Shown here in pieces: positions 1-3,813 of a stretch of DNA of 5,149 bases (its first letter is position 1; each line of letters opens with the position of its first letter). The translations under genes were made by a program, and so were the position numbers. The stretch comes from Chloroflexota bacterium (GTDB lineage: Bacteria > Chloroflexota > Dehalococcoidia > UBA2979), in NCBI GenBank assembly GCA_009843585.1, contig VYDC01000196.1, positions 1 to 5,149 of the forward strand, in the 5' to 3' direction. Below the pieces are notes generated by a model. It did not search any database, was not told the DNA's origin, and saw only the letters and a list, made by a program, of their open reading frames with translations.

Positions 1-1053
1 CATCCCCGAGTGCGAGAAGGAGAGGCCGCCGCCGTTGGTGTTGACCGGCAGGTCGCCGCCGGGCCGCGCGGCGTCCCCCGCCCAGAGGCTCGCCCCCTCT
101 CCCCGCGGCGTCAGCCCCAGCATCTCCGCCGTGACGGCGGCGGTGTAGGTGAACGAGTCATAAATCATCGCCATCTCCATCTCGCCCGGCCCCATCCCGG
201 CCATGCGGTAGGCGCGGGCGGCGGAGTCGCGCGCGGAGGTGGCGGTGAAGTCCTCCATCTGGCTCATGTTCATGTGCGAGAGCGCCTCGCCTGCCCCCTC
301 GATCCAGACCGGCGGGTGGCGGAGGCTGCGCGCGCGCTCCGGGGTGGTGAGCACCACCGCGGCGCCGTGATCGGTGACCAGGCAGCAGTCGAGCAGCGAG
401 AGGGGCCAGGCGATCACCCGCGATCCGATCACCGTCTCCACGTCGATCGGCCCGCCGTAGGGGTGCGTCTCCTTCGAGTGCATCACCGCTCGCGGGTTGA
501 GCGTCGCCCACTCCCGGGTCACCACGGCGATGCGCGCGAAGTCCTCCTTGGTCGCGCCGAAGCGGTGCATGTAGCGGTTCATCGCGTGCGCGTAGAAGGC
601 GGGCGCGCCCCACGCCCCGTACAGCCTCTCGTAGAGCTCGCCCGGGTCCCAGGGGTCGAAGTCGTGCGCGCCGCCGGTGCCGCGGCCGCCGCGCCGGGGC
701 CCGGAGAAGCCGCACTCGCCGTGCGAGATCACCGCGACCTCGATCTCGCCGGTCGCGATCGCGGCGAGGGCGTGGTGCACGAAGAAGAGGAAGGAGGATC
801 CCCCCATCTGGGTGCTGTCCATGTAGCGCGGGCGGATGCCCAGGTACTCGGCGAGCGCGGCGGCCGGGAAGCGGCCGCTGCCCCCGGTGGCGAAGATGCC
901 GTCGATCTCCTCCCACCGCACGCCCGCATCCGCGACGGCGTTGCACACCGCCTCGGCGTGGAGCTGCAGCGAGCTCCTCCCCTCGATGAAGCCGATCTCG
1001 TCGGACTCGCCGGCTCCGACGATGGCGGCGGCGCGGCGGAGCGGGTGGGGCAT
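1..1053 (-). CDS. Thiolase-like acyl-CoA protein (SCP2/lipid-transfer type), 3' end cut by window edge
   Basis: I translated 351 codons without a stop from ATG at 1053 down to base 1; the family usually has about 380-400 residues, so only the C-terminal end is missing. Family signs, in order: an N-terminal IVGAGESD strand; MGGSSF at about 83-88, where classical thiolases carry their nucleophilic cysteine; LDCCLVTDHGAAVVLT at about 221-236; IYDSFTYTAAVTAEMLG at about 297-313; and NTNGGGLSFSHSG at about 338-350. The nucleophilic Cys position holds no cysteine (TQMGGSS), and the late catalytic-Cys region reads SFSHSG. This is what I recall for the DUF35-partnered, non-classical thiolase clade, some of which (Ltp2) are retro-aldolases in steroid side-chain breakdown. 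A true acetyl-CoA acetyltransferase is therefore unlikely. The start overlaps the DUF35 stop by one base (TGATG). An in-frame ATG at 1059 is an alternative start, and a GGGAGG-like Shine-Dalgarno lies just upstream of both. The protein is probably cytosolic. The substrate is unknown. Confidence 0.93.
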   Translation of the reverse strand, partial: MPHPLRRAAAIVGAGESDEIGFIEGRSSLQLHAEAVCNAVADAGVRWEEIDGIFATGGSGRFPAAALAEYLGIRPRYMDSTQMGGSSFLFFVHHALAAIATGEIEVAVISHGECGFSGPRRGGRGTGGAHDFDPWDPGELYERLYGAWGAPAFYAHAMNRYMHRFGATKEDFARIAVVTREWATLNPRAVMHSKETHPYGGPIDVETVIGSRVIAWPLSLLDCCLVTDHGAAVVLTTPERARSLRHPPVWIEGAGEALSHMNMSQMEDFTATSARDSAARAYRMAGMGPGEMEMAMIYDSFTYTAAVTAEMLGLTPRGEGASLWAGDAARPGGDLPVNTNGGGLSFSHSGM

Positions 1054-1532
1054 CAGCATCCCCCCTCCCCCGCGGCGCCGTCCGTCGTGCCCGGCCCGCC
1101 GTCGACGACGCGCCAGAACGGGATGAAGACGCCCTCGGCCGCGCGCTCGAACTCGACGCGCACCGGCGCGCCGATCCGGATGCTTGCGGGATCGCTCGCG
1201 TCCACGCCCCGCAGGACCGTCATCATCCGCACCCCCTCGCGCAGATCGATGAAGGCCGTCACGAACGGCGTCTCGTCGTTCCAGCCGCCGAGGCCGCGGT
1301 GCTGGACGGCGAAGGTGTGCACCGTGCCCTCGCCCGAGGCCTCCTCCCACTCGAGCTCCTGCGCGTGGCAGTGGGGACAGATCGTGCGCGGGTAGAAGTG
1401 CGCGCGCGAGCACTGCCGGCAGCGCGGGAGCATCAGCCGACCCTCGGCGGCCCCGCTCCAGAAGGGGCCGGCGGTGATGGTGTCGGGGTCGGGGAGCGGG
1501 CGCGTGTACGCGGGCTCCTCGGGTGGGCTCAC
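1053..1532 (-). CDS. DUF35 Zn-ribbon/OB-fold protein, partner of the adjacent thiolase-like protein
   Basis: The protein has 159 residues from a GTG start. A rubredoxin-like zinc ribbon has four cysteines at C38, C41, C52 and C55 (CRQC and CPHC) in the context GRLMLPRCRQC...YPRTICPHC. An OB-fold-like region follows (about 60-145), with GEGTVHTFAVQHRG, TPFVTAFIDLREGVRMMTVLRG and GAPVRVEFE. The N-terminal YTRPLPDPDTITAGPFWSGAAEG is the usual lead-in helix region of DUF35 proteins. The length is typical of the family. Members form a complex with SCP2-type thiolases or aldolases and are thought to help bind the acyl-CoA. I chose GTG at 1532 because GAGGA lies 9 bases upstream on the minus strand and the first recognisable family residues follow at once. 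The frame stays open far upstream, but that part has no family similarity and overlaps nuoA in antisense. The gene is first in a two-gene operon with the thiolase-like gene. Confidence 0.92.
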   Translation of the reverse strand: MSPPEEPAYTRPLPDPDTITAGPFWSGAAEGRLMLPRCRQCSRAHFYPRTICPHCHAQELEWEEASGEGTVHTFAVQHRGLGGWNDETPFVTAFIDLREGVRMMTVLRGVDASDPASIRIGAPVRVEFERAAEGVFIPFWRVVDGGPGTTDGAAGEGGC

Positions 1533-1541
1533 GGGGGCGCA

Positions 1542-1546
1542 TCCTC
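1542..1546 (-). promoter_or_regulatory. Shine-Dalgarno GAGGA that sets the DUF35 GTG start
   Basis: The minus strand reads GAGGA, then nine bases, then GTG at 1532. This decides the start, because the frame is open well beyond it upstream. Confidence 0.7.
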
Positions 1547-1569
1547 GTCTGATCCGTCGGTCGCCGGGG

Positions 1570-1584
1570 GCGGCCTCGGGCCGC
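1570..1584 (-). promoter_or_regulatory. GC hairpin near the 5' end of the DUF35-thiolase transcript
   Basis: Perfect 6-base inverted arms (GCGGCC and GGCCGC) flank a 3-base loop. The element sits at or just after the transcription start predicted from the minus-strand promoter. It could be a 5' leader hairpin or mRNA-stabilising element. At this GC content short hairpins arise by chance, so no role is shown. Confidence 0.3.
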
Positions 1585-1590
1585 GCCGCG

Positions 1591-1619
1591 ACGATACGGG
1601 CGCCCCCCCTGCGGGTCAA
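1591..1619 (-). promoter_or_regulatory. Predicted sigma-70-type promoter of the DUF35-thiolase operon
   Basis: On the minus strand, TTGACC (1619-1614) and TATCGT (1596-1591) are separated by exactly 17 bases. Both boxes are close to the TTGACA/TATAAT consensus and stand out as AT-richer in a very GC-rich region. The implied start, near 1584, gives a leader of about 50 bases before the GTG at 1532. The spacer contains the palindrome GGGCGCCC (1598-1605). Confidence 0.6.
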
Positions 1620-1628
1620 CGAACCCCC

Positions 1629-1638
1629 GGCTCGAGCC
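1629..1638. promoter_or_regulatory. Palindrome GGCTCGAGCC between the two divergent -35 boxes, possible operator
   Basis: This is a perfect 10-base palindrome. Its centre (1633.5) lies almost exactly midway between the minus-strand -35 box (ending 1619) and the plus-strand -35 box (starting 1651). That is where a regulator shared by two divergent promoters could bind. No regulator gene is in the window and the site matches no specific operator I know, so this is an inference from position and symmetry only. Confidence 0.35.
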
Positions 1639-1650
1639 CCGGCGGATTCA

Positions 1651-1679
1651 TTGCGCGCGCCTAGGGCGCATGCTACGTT
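1651..1679 (+). promoter_or_regulatory. Predicted sigma-70-type promoter of the nuo operon, extended -10
   Basis: TTGCGC (1651-1656) and TACGTT (1674-1679) are separated by 17 bases. A TGC precedes the -10 box, giving an extended -10 (TGn). The implied transcription start is near 1686, about 84 bases ahead of the nuoA GTG. The spacer contains GCGCC-TAG-GGCGC (1657-1669), a short inverted repeat that could be bound by a regulator or be chance in GC-rich DNA. Confidence 0.6.
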
Positions 1680-1696
1680 CCGGCGCGATCGCCGAC

Positions 1697-1723
1697 CCGG
1701 AGCCGCGGCGACCGCCGCGCCGG
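1697..1723 (+). promoter_or_regulatory. Strong GC hairpin in the nuoA leader
   Basis: CGCGGCG (1704-1710) and CGCCGCG (1713-1719) form 7-base perfect arms around two bases; in RNA this would be six pairs and a 4-base loop. Outer CCGG copies at 1697-1700 and 1720-1723 could lengthen the stem. It lies in the predicted untranslated leader, about 50 bases before the nuoA start. No T-run follows, so a terminator is unlikely. Confidence 0.4.
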
Positions 1724-1726
1724 AGA

Positions 1727-1736
1727 GCACGCGTGC
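1727..1736. promoter_or_regulatory. Palindrome GCACGCGTGC in the nuoA leader
   Basis: This perfect 10-base palindrome lies directly after the leader hairpin and 33 bases before the nuoA start. It is downstream of the predicted transcription start, where a bound repressor could block elongation. No function is established. Confidence 0.3.
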
Positions 1737-1758
1737 GACCGCCTCTGGGGGGCTCCTT

Positions 1759-1765
1759 GAGGGGG
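1759..1765 (+). promoter_or_regulatory. Ribosome binding site of nuoA (GAGGGGG)
   Basis: GAGGGGG ends four bases before the GTG at 1770, and the GAGG core is seven bases away. A nearer GTG at 1765 leads to a stop after two codons, so 1770 is the only workable start. Confidence 0.65.
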
Positions 1766-1769
1766 TGAC

Positions 1770-2153
1770 GTGATCCCAGAGCAGTACGGTCGTGCGGGCG
1801 TGCTGCTCCTCTTCGCCATCCTCTTCCCCGCGCTCCCGCTCGTCGCCTCCCACCTGCTCTACCGCCTCCGCATCCGGCCGGAGCGCCCCGATCCCGTGAA
1901 GCGCTCCGTGTACGAGTGCGGGGTCGAGGCGGAGGGAAGCTCGTGGGGGCGCTTCAACGCGCGCTACTACCTGTTCGCGCTCGGCTTCGTCATCTTCGAC
2001 GTCGAGGTGATCTTCCTCTACCCCTGGGCGGCGGCGCACGCCGACCTCGCGCTCCGCTCCCTCGCCGTGCTCTGGAAGGCCGCGCTCTTCATCGGCGTGC
2101 TCGCCTTCGGGCTCGCCTACGCCTGGCGCCGGCGCGCGCTGGAGTGGCGCTGA
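1770..2153 (+). CDS. nuoA: NADH-quinone oxidoreductase subunit A (NuoA)
   Basis: The protein has 127 residues, a normal length for NuoA, a membrane subunit of complex I at the junction of the membrane and peripheral arms, next to NuoH. Three membrane helices are visible at about 10-31, 66-87 and 97-118. The signature runs from VYECGVEAEG (about 48-55) through RFNARYYLFALGFVIFDVEVIFLYPW. It includes E49, C50 in the conserved TM1-TM2 loop (equivalent to the switch cysteine of mitochondrial ND3), and the acidic pair D77 and E79 in helix 2, matching the conserved acids of E. coli NuoA. It starts with GTG and is first in the nuo operon. Its stop overlaps the nuoC start by one base (TGATG). nuoB would normally come next but is absent here. 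Confidence 0.97.
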   Translation: MIPEQYGRAGVLLLFAILFPALPLVASHLLYRLRIRPERPDPVKRSVYECGVEAEGSSWGRFNARYYLFALGFVIFDVEVIFLYPWAAAHADLALRSLAVLWKAALFIGVLAFGLAYAWRRRALEWR

Positions 2154-2668
2154 TGCCGCCCGGACCCCGCCAGCTCGGGGGCGAGCGGGTCGGCTCGGCG
2201 CTCGAGGCCGCCCTCCCGGGCTCGGTCGTCGAGTCCCACCCGGAGTGGGTCGTCGTCTCCCCCGGGCGGCTGGTCGAGGCGCTCGGCTGGCTGCGGGACT
2301 CCGAGGAGTTCGACGCCGCCCAGCTCTCCAACCTCTGCGCCGTCGACTACCACTCCTACTTCGAGGTGATCTACCACCTGCAGTCGCTCGACCTGAACCA
2401 CCAGATCGTCCTCAAGGCGCGCACGACCAGCCGCGAGGACGTCGCCGTCCCGAGCGCCTGCTCCGTCTACCGGGGGGCGCTGCTCCAGGAGCGCGAGGCC
2501 TACGACCTCATGGGCGTGCGCTTCGACGGCCACCCCGACCTGAGGCGGCTCTTCCTCTGGGAGGGCTACCCCGGCCATCCCCTGCGCAAGGACTTCCTGC
2601 AGGTGGAGGGGCACCACCCGGGCCTGCCGCGCTTCCCCTTCGAGGAGCCCGGGGTCCAGTCGCGATGA
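2153..2668 (+). CDS. nuoC: NADH-quinone oxidoreductase subunit C (NuoC, 30 kDa subunit)
   Basis: The protein has 171 residues, a typical length for a stand-alone NuoC (not a NuoCD fusion). It is a soluble peripheral-arm subunit that packs against NuoD and NuoB near the quinone site. The core motifs are LCAVDYHSYFEVIYHLQSL (about 61-79) and the 30-kDa signature EREAYDLMGVRFDGHP (about 113-128), followed by DLRRLFLWEGYPGHPLRKDF. The start is ATG at 2153, with GGAG (2141-2144) eight bases upstream inside the end of nuoA and a TGATG overlap. The reading frame is open further upstream but has no NuoC or NuoB similarity there. The stop overlaps the nuoD start by four bases (ATGA). No trace of NuoB is fused to the N-terminus. 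Confidence 0.96.
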   Translation: MPPGPRQLGGERVGSALEAALPGSVVESHPEWVVVSPGRLVEALGWLRDSEEFDAAQLSNLCAVDYHSYFEVIYHLQSLDLNHQIVLKARTTSREDVAVPSACSVYRGALLQEREAYDLMGVRFDGHPDLRRLFLWEGYPGHPLRKDFLQVEGHHPGLPRFPFEEPGVQSR

Positions 2669-3813
2669 GCGAGCTCGCGATGGACGCAGGCGGCTCCCCG
2701 GCCGATGGCGCGCCCGCCGCCGGCGAGCCCTACATCCTCAACATCGGGCCGCAGCACCCCTCCACGCACGGCGTCTTCCGGCTCCGCGTCTCGATGGACG
2801 GCGAGCGCATCGTCGACATGGACATGATCGTCGGCTACCTCCACCGCTCGATGGAGAAGCTCGCCGAGGAGCGCACCTACACCCAGAACATCCCCTTCAC
2901 CGATCGCGCCGACTACCTGGCGGCGATGTCGGGGAACCTCGGGCTCTGCCTCGCCGCCGAGCGTCTCGCCGGGGTGGAGGTGCCGGAGCGGGCGAGCGTG
3001 CTGCGGGTGATCTTCGCCGAGCTGCAGCGCATCGCCAGCCACGCGATGGGGAACGGGACGCTCGTCTCCGACGCCGGCGCCTGGCAGACGCCGCTGCTCT
3101 ACATGTTCCGCGAGCGCGAGCGCATCCTCGACCTCTTCGAGATGACCTGCGGGGCGCGGCTCACCACCAACTACATGCGCATCGGCGGCGTCGCCTTCGA
3201 CCCCCCTCCCGAGTTCTTCCCGATGCTGGAGTCGCTCGTGGACGACCTCCCCTCGCGGGTGGACGAGTACGTCGAGCTTCTCGCCGAGAACGAGATCTTC
3301 CTCGCCCGCACCCGCGGCGTCGGGGTGATTCCGGCCGCAGACGCCATCAACGGCTCGCTCACCGGTCCGCAGCTGCGCGGATCGGGCGTCCCGTGGGACC
3401 TGCGGAAGGCGGAGCCGTACTCCGGCTACGAGCGCTACGACTTCGAGATCCCGGTCGGGAGCGCCGGCGACGTCTACGACCGCTTCATGGTGCGGATGGA
3501 GGAGGTGCGGCAGTCCACCCGCATCATCCGGCAGGCGCTCGACGCGCTCCCGCCGGGCCCGCACAAGACCGAGGTGCCGCTCGCGCTCCGCCCCGAGCCG
3601 GGGGAGGTCTACGGCCGCGTCGAGGGACCGCGGGGCGAGGTCGGCTTCTACCTCGTCGCCGACGGCGGGCCGGCGCCGTACCGCTTCCACCTGCGCGCTC
3701 CCTCGCTGATCAACCTCTCGCTGCTGCGCTCCCTCGCCGTCGGCGCCTCCCTCCCGGACGCCGTCGTGACGCTCGGCTCGCTCGACATCGTGGTCGGGGA
3801 GATCGACCGGTGA
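2665..3813 (+). CDS. nuoD: NADH-quinone oxidoreductase subunit D (NuoD, 49 kDa subunit)
   Basis: The protein has 382 residues. NuoD forms most of the quinone-reduction pocket, together with NuoB. Motifs in order: GPQHPSTHGVFRL (about 28-40), GYLHRSMEKLAEERTY (57-72), FTDRADY (78-84), VPERASVLRVIFAELQRIASH (106-126), RIGGVAFD (172-179), GSGVPWDLRKAEPYSGYE (239-256), PRGEVGFYLVADGG (322-335), and the C-terminal GEIDR. H35 and Y84 match the quinone-head histidine and tyrosine of Thermus Nqo4 (His38 and Tyr87), so the pocket looks intact. The stretch between LPPGP (295-299) and GEVY (313-316) is only 13 residues, about 25 fewer than I recall in Thermus. The ATG overlaps the nuoC stop (ATGA), and a weak GGGG lies about 10 bases upstream. 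ATG at 2680 is a possible but less likely start. Its stop overlaps the nuoH start (GTGA). Confidence 0.97.
   Translation: MSELAMDAGGSPADGAPAAGEPYILNIGPQHPSTHGVFRLRVSMDGERIVDMDMIVGYLHRSMEKLAEERTYTQNIPFTDRADYLAAMSGNLGLCLAAERLAGVEVPERASVLRVIFAELQRIASHAMGNGTLVSDAGAWQTPLLYMFRERERILDLFEMTCGARLTTNYMRIGGVAFDPPPEFFPMLESLVDDLPSRVDEYVELLAENEIFLARTRGVGVIPAADAINGSLTGPQLRGSGVPWDLRKAEPYSGYERYDFEIPVGSAGDVYDRFMVRMEEVRQSTRIIRQALDALPPGPHKTEVPLALRPEPGEVYGRVEGPRGEVGFYLVADGGPAPYRFHLRAPSLINLSLLRSLAVGASLPDAVVTLGSLDIVVGEIDR
3796..3801 (+). promoter_or_regulatory. Shine-Dalgarno GGGGAG that supports the long nuoH start
   Basis: GGGGAG inside the end of nuoD ends eight bases before GTG at 3810. This supports translation of the unusual N-terminal extension of NuoH rather than a later internal start. 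Confidence 0.65.

Noticed and set aside
10..1395. A 461-codon open frame on the plus strand
   Set aside because: It lies antisense to the thiolase-like and DUF35 genes, both recognised by family motifs. Its product is rich in Arg, Ala, Gly, Val and His, with no domain pattern, as expected for a shadow frame in GC-rich DNA.
1697..1723. Leader hairpin as a Rho-independent terminator
   Set aside because: There is no T-run on either strand next to the stem, and it lies between a promoter and its gene.
1533..2039. Long N-terminal extension of the DUF35 frame
   Set aside because: The upstream part is antisense to nuoA and the promoter region, has no family similarity, and the GTG at 1532 has a proper Shine-Dalgarno.
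2245..2664. N-terminal extension of the nuoD frame over nuoC
   Set aside because: It overlaps nuoC in another frame and is Arg/Pro/Ala-rich without similarity. The ATGA overlap at 2665 gives the start.
2153..2668. NuoB or NuoCD fusion in this stretch
   Set aside because: The protein ends after the 30-kDa domain with its own stop, nuoD has its own start, and no NuoB cysteine motif is present.
2566..3690. A 374-codon open frame on the minus strand
   Set aside because: It is antisense to nuoD, whose motifs are unmistakable. Its composition is low in hydrophobic order and typical of a shadow frame.
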